64,000 nt of DNA from Clusia tigrina (GCA_920105625.2 OV050033.1:7234001-7298000); one strand, 5' to 3'. Shown: positions 37,550 to 50,449, counted from the first letter of the stretch. Notes: a model not told the origin generated them from the sequence alone. Translations and numbers: made by a program.

Positions 37550-39420
37550 ATTATTATTTAAGTTCGCCATCAATACCGCATTGGAAGTCAGTGCATGCAG
37601 GAGTCATTAACACAGGTCGTACGCGTCCTCGCATAATTTTAATGAACGAAAAAACTGCCACGCCACCCACCACTCCTGCCCACTTGTTTAAACTTTGCTT
37701 ATTAATTTTCATATATATTTTATTTTGTATAATAAATACCGGTGTGCTTTTCGCAAATGCCCTGAACCGACCGCTGATCACGACGCGGCGGCGACTGTTC
37801 AATTTACAGTCGAAATTTCCATTCAAAAATAATAAAATTTATATCAACGTCGTTTCAATATGTCATTTACAAGTTTTCAGCTCCCGTAATACATGAAATA
37901 TTTTATAATTTGCATAATTCTCAACTTTTTCCTCTCATACACCGAACGGGGGATTTACGTGCAAAAAGGCTTAAGTGCGTATTTATGCGGTAATTCATCA
38001 ATATTTATTGATATCCACCCGTGCGCACACACAAGGACATACATCCTTATATATGCACAGTGCACGAGTGAGTACAGTGAAACACAGCGAGATAACTGGA
38101 CTGGACTGACTTCAGCAAACGTTATCAAACAATTTATACAATTTTATGGGTAAAAAGAATTTAATTTTTTTTTCTGAATAATTTTCATTTCATTTTTATG
38201 CAATGCAGTTGAGAACATGACACCCCATAATAATAAAAAAAAACCTTTCCTATCTGCGAAGCTCACCCACTCACTGATACACACACACACAGGCACATAA
38301 AAGCGTCCATATCGCCCCCACTTACAACCCACAACATCACTTTACGCAAATATTTTATTCAATATTTGACAACATTTTTGCTGTGGCTTATAACCTACAT
38401 TCACATACTCAACCACATTCACATCCTCACACGCACACACACACGCATGCATGCACCTACAAGCACACACACACACACATACATGTGGGTAGCACTACCG
38501 TTCATAGGTTAATAAATCGATATGACATTTCGGGGCGCCATTTTCGTCTCTTCTCCTTGCAGCTCTATTGGTGAATTGGTGGACCAACAACAGAAAAATT
38601 CTAATACTACACATAAGGCACACACACACACACATATCCATACATACAAAAACACACACACACATACAAGTGAGTGTCTATGCCCCGTGTACATGCTTCA
38701 AAATTATTTTTGTCATAAATTTTCATGTAAAAGCAATAAAAAGGACACGTTTCCATATCCTTACTGCACTGCTGCTGCCACTACCACTACGAACCCATCA
38801 TAATAATCGCATTCTAGCTTTTTATTAGAATTATTTGAAAATTCAGAACGACCAAAAGTACAATTGTATGTGTATGTATGCGTGTATATGGGTCGGTGTA
38901 TTTCTGTGTGTGTGTGTGCGTGGCGTAACGCCGCTTCTAAGCCTTTTACACAGGACCCAAGTTTTTATATAGGTTTAATTTTTTTTTTATATAAACTCTT
39001 CTTTTCTTCTTTGGTGAAGGATCAACTTTACTGCTCCACAAAGATGAAGCGCAAGCACATGGATGGACACTGTGATAATAGGTTATTGTGTCGGACGACT
39101 TTCTTTCTTTTATCACATTTTATTATGTTGACGACGATGACGACAATATTAGGGTAAAAATTTGCTGTGACGTTATTGCTGCTGCTCCAGATCCAAGCTA
39201 CAGCTACAGCTCGAGTATTGGAATTTTGTGAATTTAAATTGAGAATATTAAAAAATTTTTTGTGTATGAAGTTTTTTTTTGGGAAGGCGCGAGTGCGAGT
39301 AGAGAAAATGGATTTTATGCAAATTATATTGAAACGATGTCAATGGGGGGTGAAATGTTACAGGAGTGGTAAAGGTGGGGAAAAACCAAGTAAGAGAGAG
39401 TGATTTAAAATAAATTAAAA
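37550..39420. other. unique intronic island with CA microsatellites
   Basis: Mostly unique DNA containing CA/CATA microsatellites (38278-38292, 38430-38482, 38618-38668) and GT tracts (38868-38925). Open frames on both strands are His/Thr- or Cys/Val-rich artefacts of these. Confidence 0.35.
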
Positions 39421-39664
39421 CTATTTAGTGGGGGGTTGGGTTCTGGAGATTCCCAAGTAGGTCAAAAGTTAATGCCATGTCTGCAGTGACCTTCAAGAAG
39501 GAAGCTTCTACGCTGTCTCCACCAGTTGAACATGTTTCTAGTCGAAGAGTGTTCCAAATGTAACTGACGAATTTCATTTTGGAATAAATCTACTTTCAAT
39601 TAGTTTAAACATTCAAACACTAATAACAAAATTTCATTGTTGAAACTTATATGGTGAGAGCCCC

Positions 39665-39750
39665 TCTTTGATGGATAGATAGATAGAAGTGGGGTAGGCC
39701 GGAGAGCCGCCAATGAAGGAGATCTTCAAGCACTCAAGCATTGGTGCCCT
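39665..39750 (+). repeat. dispersed repeat R2, copy 3
   Basis: Reads GATGGATAGATAGATAGAAG, GGAGAGCCGCCAATGAAGGA and TTCAAGCACTCAAGCATTGG. It has the same order of blocks as the other two copies. Confidence 0.7.
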
Positions 39751-39839
39751 TTGTACTGTATTAAATCTTTGATGGAAATATAACGCGAAAAGTCCATCGT
39801 AATTGATGCCAATTATAATGCACATCCTTAAATCCTTTT

Positions 39840-41035
39840 ACTGAAACCAGTTAATACCAAACGCAGTTAAATCCTAAAGCCAATTTAACCCTTAATTTTA
39901 ATATCCAAACTAATTTAAAACCTAGAATTTACCGATAAAACTAGTTTTTGAAAACTCACATAATTTTTAAAAATTAAACTAATTTAAAACTTAAACTAGT
40001 TCAAAATTTAAACTAGTTTACCTTTAAAACTAGTTTCTTAAAACTCATCATTTTTAAAAATTAAACTGGATTAAAAATTAAACTAGTTTAAAATTTAAAC
40101 TAGTTTAAAATTTAAACTAGTTTAAAATTTACACTAGTTTAAAATTTACACTAGTTTAAAACTTAAACGAGGCTAAAATTTGAAACTGTTATCACTTAAG
40201 TTAGTTTAAAACCTAAACGAGGTTAACATTTGAAGAAGTTTAACTAGTTTTTGAAACTTTAAATAATTCTGAAACTTAAACAAGTTTAACACTTAACCTA
40301 GTTTAAATACTTAAACCACTTTCACATTTAAACCAGTTAACACCCAACGTAGTTAAATGGTAAAAGACCTTTAAGCCTAAATAAAGTTTATTACTTAATC
40401 TAGTTTAAAACGTTTATGAATTTATCACTAAAGATAGTTTACACTTAAACTTGTTTAAACCTCACAGTACTGAAAATTACACTAATCGAAAATTTAAGCT
40501 AATTTAAATCGGTGTAACACTTAAACAAGTTTAACACTTAAACGAGATTAACACTTGGAATCAGTTTAACACTTAAACCAGTTTAACAATTAAACCAGTT
40601 TAACACTTAAACAACTTTAACATTTAAACGAATTTAATACTTAAACAAATTTAATACTTAAACAAGTTTAACATTTAAACTAGTTTAAAATTTAAACGAG
40701 ATTAACACTTGTAACCAGCCAGTTTGAAACTTAAACTAGTTTAGATTGGTTTAACACTTGAAACAAGTTTAACACTTAAACGAGATTAACACTTAAACAA
40801 GTTTATTACGCTAGTTTGAAACTTAAACAAGTTAAGGTTAGGTTAGGTTAAACCAGGTAGCTTGCGTGTTATGCAAGTTGCACTCGGGGGCCGATTGGCC
40901 CAATGTGATACCTGTTTTGAGAGAGAAACCACTCACAACTAATACTTAAACAAGTTTAACACTTAAACAAGTGTAACACTTAAACAAGTTTAACACTTAA
41001 ACAAGTTTAACACTTAAACAAGTTTACCACTTATG
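39840..41035 (+). repeat. 17-bp AT-rich tandem repeat, block 1
   Basis: Array based on AGTTTAACACTTAAACA, with AAACTAGTTTAAAATTT variants in its left part. It is interrupted at 40836-40934 by a dispersed repeat copy, after which the 17-bp units resume. Confidence 0.9.
40836..40934 (+). repeat. dispersed repeat R1 (AGGTTAGGTTAGG-headed), copy 1
   Basis: Starts AAGGTTAGGTTAGGTTAAAC and contains GGCCCAATGTGATACC. It is a member of the short repeat with an AGGTTAGG head and a CATTGTGATACC core that is widespread in higher-fly genomes (recalled, not searched). Confidence 0.65.
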
Positions 41036-41429
41036 CTAGCGAAGAAATTACGGGAGGATTTCCAGATAGGGCAGATTGTATAATTTCAGATATACTTCAT
41101 AGACATCTGAAGAAAGAATCTGTAGCCCGATTGGAGTCTGACTCTGAGATTGACCTAAATCATCTTTAGCTCCCCAAAGCTCCCTCTGAGTCACAAGTTT
41201 CTCGAAATTTGGAACTTGGTAAACACATTTAACAGATAGGAACATAACAGAAAGCCCTTGCCTAAATTGGACATTGACCAATATAGTTGAAATCCCTCGC
41301 TAAATTATGAAATAATAAATTTTTTTGCGATATATGATCAATATAATTGAAATCCCCCGCCTAAATTGGATATAATGCATTTTAGAAGCAAAAGTTCACA
41401 GTGCTCTTAATTTAGTTTTACAAATTGTT

Positions 41430-42200
41430 TTCAACAATGCATTTCGACGTGAGGCGTTCTCTGAGAGGCGTATCAATTAACAATAACTATCAAAAGCGCC
41501 GAGTACCTACGTGACCCTTTGGGCTCAATTCAAATATCGCACTTGGCAGCTACAAGGAAATTCGGTGTTTGACTGCAGCTGCTGCCAATTTTCGAGTGCA
41601 CCGCTATTTAACACAATCCAATTGAAATGCGTGTACCTTTCGTTCACTTGACCCACCCAAAACACTGCCGGAACACTACACGCACACTCACTCTCGTTTA
41701 CGCACAGCGCATTGTATTACAAGAGTGGGTCGCACTGGGCACACACTCGAGTGACGCGTGTAGTCGAGGACGTGTACAAATAATGTCTGTAACTTAATTT
41801 TGGCGGCATAAATGCAATAAACGTTAAATGAATGCGAAAATCCTAGCCGACTATCGAAGTGTGTTAATACAATCAGTTCATGAAGCGAGTTGCTCCATAG
41901 CGCCGGACAAAGGCGCTTGTGTCAGCAGTGACATGACGTGATGTGGACGGGCAATAATGGAGTGTGACATTGTATTTTGAACGTGATCGTTACAACGATA
42001 CCCATCCAAACTGTTTTGTGATGGACGTATGTATGTGTGTGTGTGTGTGTGTTTGTTTGCGAGTGTGTTGTAAGTACGACAAATTTCCAGTGTCAATATT
42101 AAAATTGATTGAAATGAATGTGCGCAGCTTGCAATTTGTTCCATGTGATAAATTTTATTTATTTTGTTCATCACTGTTCAATTTTACTGAATGAATTATA
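41430..42200. other. unique intronic island
   Basis: Non-repetitive DNA with a short GT microsatellite (42030-42050). No coding signal was recognised. Confidence 0.3.
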
Positions 42201-42689
42201 ATAAAAAAAAACTTAATGAAGTCAGCTTCCAGCACACCATGATCCAGTGAAACACTTTGAATTCTTAAATTATAACTAACTTATATATACTTTATAATCT
42301 CTTTTGATCTGGTGAAACTCTTATTAGCGGTGTTCCAGTGGTCATAATCTGAATTAAATACTAGAGATATGTGAACCTTTGGTGGACTGGACAAGTACCT
42401 GTAGGCGCATTCTATTGTTTCCGATACGAAGAACTGAATAAAATTGAGTTCCAACTGACACACCACTTAAATACATCATATTTACTCCAGATTAGTCTCC
42501 ATCGTGATCCATAGTACTTTAACCCATAAACCACTTTTGTCTATTTTCAATGTTCAGCGAAAAACAGTGCCCATCGGCAACATATAGAATGTGTATCTCC
42601 AACTTTGTAAAAACTTATAGATATCGCCGTAAATCAAGCCCAATAAGAAATGTGGACCGCCTCTAATTATCTCTGCATAGTTCTGACCA

Positions 42690-43805
42690 ATTTCACACTT
42701 AAACTAGTATACAATTTAATCCAATTTAACTCTTAAACCAGATTCACTTTTGAATCAGTTTAACTCAAACTTTATCTCTCAAAACTAATTTAACTCTTGA
42801 ACCATTATAACACTTACACCAAATTAACTCAAACTAGTTTAACTCTGAAGCCAGTTTAACACTTAAACCAGTTTAACACCGAAACCAGTTTTACACTTAA
42901 ACCAATATAATATTTACACCAGTTTACAATTTAAACCAGTTTAACGCTTAACAGTTAACCAGTTTAACTCAAACCAGTTTAACTCAAACCAGTTTAACAC
43001 TTAAACCTGTTTAACACTTAAACCAGTTTAGAACAAATCCGTTTAACACAAACCAGTTTAACACTAAAACCAGTTAAAACACAGTTCTATCCAAAAATAA
43101 CAACCTCAATAAAGTTTAACTAGTTTAAAACTTTAACAACAACTCCAATTCTAGCCTAAAGTAGTATTAAACTTTTGGGAGCTAGTCTAAAACTAATTAT
43201 TTAAAACTCATTATTATTATAAATTAAACTAGTTTAAAATTTAATAAATATATAGTTTAGTTTTAGTACAAGAAAGCAGTTTAACACTTAAACTAAACTT
43301 AAAACCTACACCTAACCTTAAAACCTACACTAGGTATCACTTGAAACCAGCTGACCACTTAAACTAGATTAAAAACCAGTTTGACACTGGGAAAATTTTA
43401 ACACGTGAACAAGTTTAACACTTGAACCAGTTTAACACTTGAACAAGTTTAACACTTGAACAAGTTTAACACTAGAACAAGTTTATCACTTGAACAAGTT
43501 TAACACTTGAACAAGTTTAACACTTAAATTAGTTTGAATAATACCCAAAACACTTTCACACACAACCAGTTAACACCCAACGCAGTTAAATGCTAAAACT
43601 AGTTTAAAACATTTACGAATTTATCTCTAAAACTAGTTACTTTAAACTCGCATTTTTTAAAATGAAAGTATCTTTAAACTTAATATAGTTTAGTACAAGA
43701 AACAAATTTAACAATTAAACTGGTTTAAAACTTAAACAAAGTTAATAAGTTGAACCAGCTTATGATTTAACTGGGTTGGGTGTTAACTACTTTGAGTCTG
43801 AAAGT
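42690..43805 (+). repeat. 17-bp AT-rich tandem repeat, block 2
   Basis: Same family as the block at 39.84 kb (CAGTTTAACACTTAAAC, AACAAGTTTAACACTTG), about 1.6 kb away, with a higher share of CCAGTTTAAC units. It ends at another R1 repeat copy. Confidence 0.9.
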
Positions 43806-43811
43806 GGTTTA

Positions 43812-43905
43812 AGATACATCTAGGTTAGGTTAGGTTAACGTGGCAGCCGGTCTAAGGGCCAGCTCACTCCGAACACAATGCGTCCACTGTGATACCATCG
43901 CATAA
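43812..43905 (+). repeat. dispersed repeat R1, copy 2
   Basis: TAGGTTAGGTTAGGTTAACG, GTGGCAGCC and GTCCACTGTGATACCA appear in the order typical of the family. It abuts the end of the second 17-bp array. Confidence 0.75.
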
Positions 43906-44299
43906 CAACGCACCTCCGATTCACTCGTCGAACCACTTCGAAGCCCTAATAAAGCGTAGGATCTACATGAGTATATCTTCACTTTGATATTAGGTCCTTG
44001 TTGGAACAATCAGGAAACGACCAATAAAAGGATAATCTATTTGTTACTGCTTTAAGATCGCTATGTACGCGGGTATTTAGAGCTGTTAGTTAAGCGCTTT
44101 CTTAGGTGGATCTTTTTTGACAAAAATTCGATCATTCCATCAAAAGGCAGACTATTCCAGCAGTTCCAGAGATACTGCCAGAGTTTAAATAGAATCTTTT
44201 CCATACTTTTGCATGCACTATTTTCATAAAATCTAAATCCCTCCGAAAAATACAGAATTTCCTTGCAGCAATAACTCTTCGGCATTTAAATATAGCCCA

Positions 44300-45900
44300 A
44301 TATATTTCCTTAATTACCCAATTTGGAAGCCAAAATTTTACCGTACTGCCGTGGACTTCAATGCACGGCATGGCAGGGCACTGCACGGCAGCACTGCAGA
44401 GCAATTCGATGTACACTTTTCGCCTCATCACATGTGACACGTTGACATTTTCAGCGTCAGCCAACATCAATAACTGAAAATTTATTCTGTCACTCAGAGG
44501 AGGACAGACAGACACAGCAGAAAAATGCACAAATACACTGCTTTAAAGAGATAAATGCTAGCCTGCAGGAGCAGGAGCAGGAGCAGGGCCGAACGAGGAG
44601 GCGCTGGCGGAGGAGAGCAGGCACAAACAGTCAACAGCGGGGTGACCACGTATTTGTTGTACCCCTACATGCATATGTAGGTAGGTAGGTGGATAACTAG
44701 GTGGGTAGGTAGGTGTGCATGTACATACGTACCTGGCACAGTGTAGGGTGACGGAATAGGCGATGGCAGCCAATATGCAGAGTTTATCGACGGATACGCT
44801 TTGAACGACGATGATGACGACGACGATGATGGCGACGCCGGCGAGGAGGACAACAATTGCAACGACAATGAAGTTGTTCCCGTCGCTGTCTGTGATGCTG
44901 CTGTTGCTGCTGCTGCTATTGGTGTTGCTGATGCCGACGCTGTTGCCGTTGCTGCTGCTGCTGCTGTTGCAGGCGTTGATGTTGGCGCTGGTGTGTATAG
45001 CGGCGTCGGCTGCCGGGGGATACTGCCGCTATTATTGGATAAATTCTCAATTACTGATGCTAATTGGCTGCTGCTGTCACTGCAGCTGTTGCTACTGTCA
45101 ACAATCGCAGTAGCGATAGCAGTGAGCCCAATACTATTGCCAGCACTGCCGGTCGCACTCGTACTACTACAGCCATTCGTGTGGTCAACAATAGCAGCGG
45201 AAAAATTGTTCATGATAATAAATTGAGAACAACAAAAAAACAAAAAAAATTTCGTAAATTTACACAAACATAAACACACAGAGAAACAAGAGATGGAGAG
45301 AGAGAATTACACAAAAAACGATATAAATATTTGTCCTTTTTTAGTTTATGCAAGAGAACATTTTTTCGATCAATTGAAATTTACTTCTTTCGAGATACTT
45401 TTTTGCTTTGTTGAGTTTTCGAAATACACGAATAAAGGTTAAACACTCAACCGGATCTTCATTTGGTTTTACTTTTCCAGCATTTCACAATTTTACCACA
45501 TTTATACATAGAGAGAAACTGATTGTATGCAAAGGATACAAATGAGTAAGCAGAGATACTTTTTATGCAATTAACAGAAAACAGGCAAAACAATTAAAAT
45601 TAATTAAAAATTTGTTTTTTACAATTAACAAAAAATTGCGAAAAGCTTTATAGATTTTTATAAATTTTTCTATGCGGATGATTCGCACTTGCACACGTCG
45701 CTTCTAGTGGGACATGAATCCGACAATGCTCCGGGGCGCCGTGGCGATTGCAAATCGGCGCTGCAAAGTGATCAATTAAATCGAATTGGCAGTTCTTTTG
45801 TAGGAATTGCTTTCTAAAAATACCAAAAACAATGCTTAATCACAGTGCAGCAATACAATGAAAGGCAGGCCAACACAAGAGATGTCACACCATGGCGAGG
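44300..45900 (-). promoter_or_regulatory. island around the candidate first exon; possible promoter
   Basis: Unique DNA surrounding the 44733-45213 ORF. Upstream of the ATG on the minus strand are a TAA in frame (45309-45307), GA/CT-rich sequence (45275-45310) and a TATTTATATC near 45325-45335 that could serve as a TATA-like element. The start site is not determined. Downstream of the donor are short GGTA-type repeats (44680-44715). Confidence 0.3.
44733..45213 (-). CDS. bru3: candidate alternative first coding exon of the Bruno gene
   Basis: A 481-nt minus-strand segment starts at ATG (45213, A at -3) and stays open for 160 codons to a good donor, GCCAG|GTACGTATG. The first ATG in the frame is used; an in-frame TAA lies about 95 bases upstream (45307-45309), as expected for a 5' untranslated leader. 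The peptide starts MNNFSAAIVDHTNG. It is rich in Ser/Thr/Ala and contains PTPLYTPAPTSTPAT and a nine-serine stretch, then ends FKAYPSINSAYWLPSPIPSP. It exits in phase 1, exactly the phase of the RRM2 exon acceptor at 23627. A transcript starting here would therefore read ...[12 protein letters not shown] and skip RRM1. The reverse-strand frames of the same stretch read poly-Val/Ala/Leu and look like shadows. The alternative is a separate nested gene or a chance CAG/GCT-rich ORF. Confidence 0.6.
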
Positions 45901-46024
45901 TATTTATTTTATTCTTTTATTTTTACTTAATTCAACTTTGAATTTTTAAGCGACTTGAAAATTCACTGCAGAAATTTACAGCAATTACAGGGTGTTTTCT
46001 GTGATCCTTAAAACAAAGGGCTAG

Positions 46025-47265
46025 GGCTGATGAACTCTCTAAAACCATCTCCTAACTTAACTATTCACGTGATAACTTACCTAACAACAAGTCGCTTAAT
46101 CAAGGTAGAGGTATTCCCCTTTAACTACTCAGCTACTCCTCAATCAAGAATTTATTCAATTAAACACTAGGATACTATCCGAAGTATTCATATAAGTATT
46201 CATATAACCATTCACCAAACTACTTTCCAAACTACTCACTGAACTACTCATCTAACTGATCCTCTTAGTACTGACCTAGCTTCTCAATTAACTAACTATT
46301 TAATTAATCACTTATATACTGTTCATAGTATTCGAAGAAGCATTCACATAACTACTCTATTAACAATTTACTTAATTACTCAGCGAGCCACTCCCCAAAG
46401 TATTCTTATTAGCATTCGCATACCAATCTATCCAAGGAGATAGCCAGCTAAATCCTCAAACTACTCATCCAACTACTCTTCAGAGAGCTCCCCTAAGTAT
46501 TTTTATTAGTATTCCCATAACAATTCACCCCAAAAGAAAGTCAGCTTGCTTCTCAAACTACTCTTTAAACTACACTTCTAAATAATCACTCATTTAGTAA
46601 AGCTACTTAATCACTCACCACTCTCCTAAGAATTCATATAAGTATTCACATAACAATTCACCACTCCTGAATATTCACCTAACTACTCAACTAGCTCCTC
46701 AACTGCATTTCAACCACAATATTCACCTACCTATCTTTATGTGAAGCACTCATCTATCTACTATCAGAAAATACTTATACTCGTTGCTCATCTAATTGAG
46801 CAACTACCTACTTTTATAAGTACTTAACTAACTACTCAACGAGCTACTCACATAACTATTAACTTAACTACTCCCCAAACTATTCACTGAACTACTTACT
46901 TCTCTAACTGCTCACATAGCTTCTCAATCAATAATATTACTTAATCACTCACTTAGATACTTTGATCTCTGCTTCCGCGAGTCCTAAAGGGACACTCATT
47001 TGGTGTCGGCAAGGACATAGAATGTCTATGTGTGACCTATTCTGTCATTCAGTGTAACCCAACCTAACCTTACATATTTTGCGATATATATTCATATATA
47101 TATTCAAATTACAATTCACTTATCCATCTACGCGAGTATTCACCTAAATACTCACCTAACTAGTTACCCAACTACTCACCCAACTACTCACCTAACTACT
47201 CACCTAAAAACTCGCCTAACTATTCGCCTAACAATTCCCCCCACTTTCTCGTAGGTACTCACATT
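46025..47265 (+). repeat. ~12-bp degenerate tandem repeat
   Basis: Long diffuse array of AACTACTCACCT/ACTATTCACCTAA-type units, interrupted at 46965-47085 by an R1-like copy. It is purest at 47145-47225. Confidence 0.85.
46965..47085 (-). repeat. dispersed repeat R1-like, copy 3
   Basis: On the minus strand it begins TAAGGTTAGGTTGGGTTACA. The head is like the other copies but the body is different or strongly diverged. Confidence 0.45.
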
Positions 47266-47659
47266 ACTTAACAACACAACACTCTTTTATTAATATAAAT
47301 TGCAGGAGAGGATTGGAATTCTGCACAAACACTGGGATAACTATATATGATTTGCTCTGCTCCCAGATGGGTCTGAGCCACATCTTCTGGTAACCGCACC
47401 CCGTCACCTGCCTGGGTCGTAGTACAACTAAGAATGACTGCCAGCAGGAAGATATTTGATGTTTACTTATCTCCAACAAAGAGAGTATTTAGTAGAGCTC
47501 ATTGACCCAACTCCTCCCCAGACACCACCAATGCAAACAGTACCAAACCTCAGGCTCAGAATTTTTGCCATTGAAAGCTAGCCAAGAAGCCTTAGACAGC
47601 TTCCAAGACACTGCAATGTCAAGCAGGACAAGGTCAAAAGGGGTGTCAAAACTTTTAAT

Positions 47660-47857
47660 TTAGTTGCAGATCATATAGAACCGATTCTTTGAAAACCTCG
47701 AAGTTTGTATTTTTGTTGAATTGGCTTCAGGGTTTATAATCGCAAAGACACCTCTGACCCTGCTTGGCCGACGTCCCATAAAATCGATATCATTAGCGTA
47801 AGCCAGAAACTGTACTGATATGTGGAAGACTATACCGCAGTTATTAACTTCCTCTAC
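47660..47857 (-). pseudogene. non-LTR retrotransposon reverse transcriptase fragment
   Basis: A 65-codon minus-strand stretch reads CGIVFHISVQFLAYANDIDF, then MGRRPSRV, and ends at a stop. This matches the catalytic motif C region of LINE reverse transcriptases (VQ-LAYADDIDIIGR type). The essential first Asp of the ADD box is replaced by Asn (AND). The usual continuation after the motif (ALEKEAKRMGL-type helix) is lost. It is a decayed relic; no endonuclease or other RT blocks were recognised on either side. Confidence 0.7.
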
Positions 47858-47989
47858 GAATGGAAAAGGAAAGCAATAAGTGAATAAATAAAACCTAACC
47901 TAGCAACCTAAGTGGAGGAGCAAGTTTCCTGGGGATTCCAAAGCATTCTTGACCAACAGCAAACAATTTAATTGCAAGTGTGAATACAG

Positions 47990-48285
47990 CCCACAAAGCA
48001 GAGTAGAGTAAAAAGCGAACCGCATTTGAGATTTTAGTGCTGCATGCGATTCCACTGAGGGCCTCTAAACGCTTCTTGTCAACAAGCCCACAATCTTCCT
48101 AATAGCTCCTCTGTACAAGACACCTGGGAAATGCGATGTAATCAGGATAATTGTATGCACTGCGACTAAGCAGATGTCAATCGGGTCAGCAGCCACATTG
48201 GCAGGTGTTATGTCCACACACACACAAATGTACAATGTCAATACTTGGAGAGTACTTTTCCAGAAAACCGATTGCAACGTTAGCC
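47990..48285 (-). other. unidentified open segment near the LINE relic
   Basis: A minus-strand frame at 48065-48277 reads DITPANVAADPIDICLVAVH and continues with hydrophobic residues. It may be a further fragment of an old mobile element. I do not recognise it. Confidence 0.2.
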
Positions 48286-49309
48286 ATTTGACTACTTTCT
48301 AAATTAGCATTTTGCAACGTCTCAAATTAGCAATTGGCAGCTTCACAATTTAACATTTCACAACATTTCAATTTGGATTCTCACACTCAGTTCTTTGACC
48401 AAGATATAAGAAAGAGAAATATGTGCCGCAACACTAAGCAATATAAAAGTAAAGTACTCGCAGGTTTAAGTCCTGATAGCATGATACCCTATGCCATAGG
48501 ACAAAACGAAGCAATTTCTATACAAAAACATTTACAGCCACTTCCGAGTTACCTGCCTCCGCTGCTATCATATTGGAAAAGCATCCACGATAATAGACTG
48601 GTTGAAAACGTCGTTTTCCACACATATTTTGATTGGAATTTTGTAGATTGAGAGATAAAATTTGCTGCCCAAAGGGATGTCAATTGGTGGATTTTGCCCA
48701 GTCCAATCGTTGCCATTATTTCCTGCATCATTTAATAAATTTTGTGTTTACCAGAAAGTTGTCCTTGTAAACTACAGTAGTAGGAAGAAGAGAAGTATTT
48801 TCTATATAATTTTCTTCACTATAGTGGAGATTTACATATGAAGGTGTCCTCATATACCAGGTAAACAGGAGGCGATATATTCGGACATTGCTGAGGGGAG
48901 GACACAGTTGTATTTTCTAGTTGTATTGTATTACTGATAGATATATAATTTCTCACGTAATAACAAGGAATATTGAATGATTCGGGAATTTTTCTCGGAA
49001 CAAAACTGTGGCAAAAGCCTGCCTTTACAATCCTTTGCAGTCGCAGAATGAAGTGGTGCTTTAATGTTGGGGAAGGCATGGCTCTGTTAGCCAAATATAA
49101 ATAAAACTTCCTTGACCATTTGGAACACTTTTTGACTCCCTTTATATTCAGTTTCAATCATGAAGAATAATAGTTCGGTAAATTTTTATATTTTTACCCT
49201 ATAAATTGCAAGCGAAGCGGGAAATCTGCTATGAGTTCTCATTAGAGATAAGTCTTATAATGTCTTTGATCCGTTTAAGTCTTAAGTGAGTCCTTGTTTA
49301 GAGTGAAAC

Positions 49310-49925
49310 TCAACTTATAGAGTGGCAGTTGCAGTAATAGTAAGGGACTTAAGCTGAACTTGGTTCTGTAATTGAAGTAAGGATGCAGTATGCAGTCTGT
49401 AACAGTCTTAAGGTGAAGTTGGATCCCTAATTGAAGTGAAGATGCAGTAAGGGACTTAAGCTGAACTTGGTTCCCTAATTGAACTGAGGATGCAGTAAGG
49501 CACTTACGTTGAACTTGGTTCCCTAATTGAAGTGAGGACGCAGTAAGGGACTGAAGCTGAACTTGGTTCCCTAATTGAAGTAAGGATGCAGTAACAGTCT
49601 TAAGCTGAACTTGGTTCCCTGATTGAAGTGAAGATGCAGTAAGGGACTTAAGCTGAATTTGGATCCCTAATTGAAGTGAGGACGCAGTAAGGGATTGAAG
49701 CTGAACTTGGTTCCCTAATTGAAGTAAGGATGCAGTAACAGTCTTAAGCTGAACTTGGTTCCCTGATTGAAGTGAAGATGCAGTAAGGGACTTAAGCTGA
49801 ACTTGGATCCCTAATTGAAGTGAGGACGCAGTAAGGGATTGAAGCTGAACTTGGTTCCCTAATTGAAGTGAGGATGCAGTAAAAGACTTAAGCTGAACTT
49901 GGTTCCCTAGTTGAAGTGAGGTTTC
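49310..49925 (+). repeat. 48-bp tandem repeat
   Basis: About 13 units of 48 bp containing TTAAGCTGAACTTGGTTCCC, TAATTGAAGTGAGGATGCAG and TAAGGGAC. The most regular copies lie at 49450-49900. Confidence 0.92.
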
Positions 49926-50449
49926 TAAGCTCTGAAACTCAGTCCTCTACAGAACAAATGCATCATTTCCAGAAACATGAAATCCGCCTCCTGAGTTTTT
50001 CTTTAAAACAAATATATTTACATTTTAAAATTAACGAAATACGTTTTTGAAATTAAATAAATACATTTTAGAATTAAATAAATTTAAAAATTTTAAAAAT
50101 TCTATTTAGATAAAAATTCTTGAGAAGTGATGATATTTCTCTCTATATACAGCAAATAGGCTCCTCTCTATATAATAGATCAATTATGGTCCACTACTTA
50201 TTCGTTTGGAGGAACATTTTCTCTAAAACTTTGCTGGTCAGTCAACATTCTACTTTAATAAATGAATCTTAATAAATTAATCTTGATTCTAGCTCCTTAA
50301 TGACTGGAAGATCAGTGCCTTTCCATATCAATCGGGTCCCTATGGCTATGGGAAGTATTGGGGAAAATTACAGAAGACAATTATAAAAATTCCAAGCTAG
50401 TTTCTTGGGCACTCTCGTTCAGTAAATAAAGTAAATCAATTTACAACAC

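Noticed and set aside
44801..45226. Plus-strand frame (Asp run, then Val/Ala-rich)
   Set aside because: It is the complement of the Ser/Ala-rich candidate exon, with no splice or start context. It is treated as a shadow.
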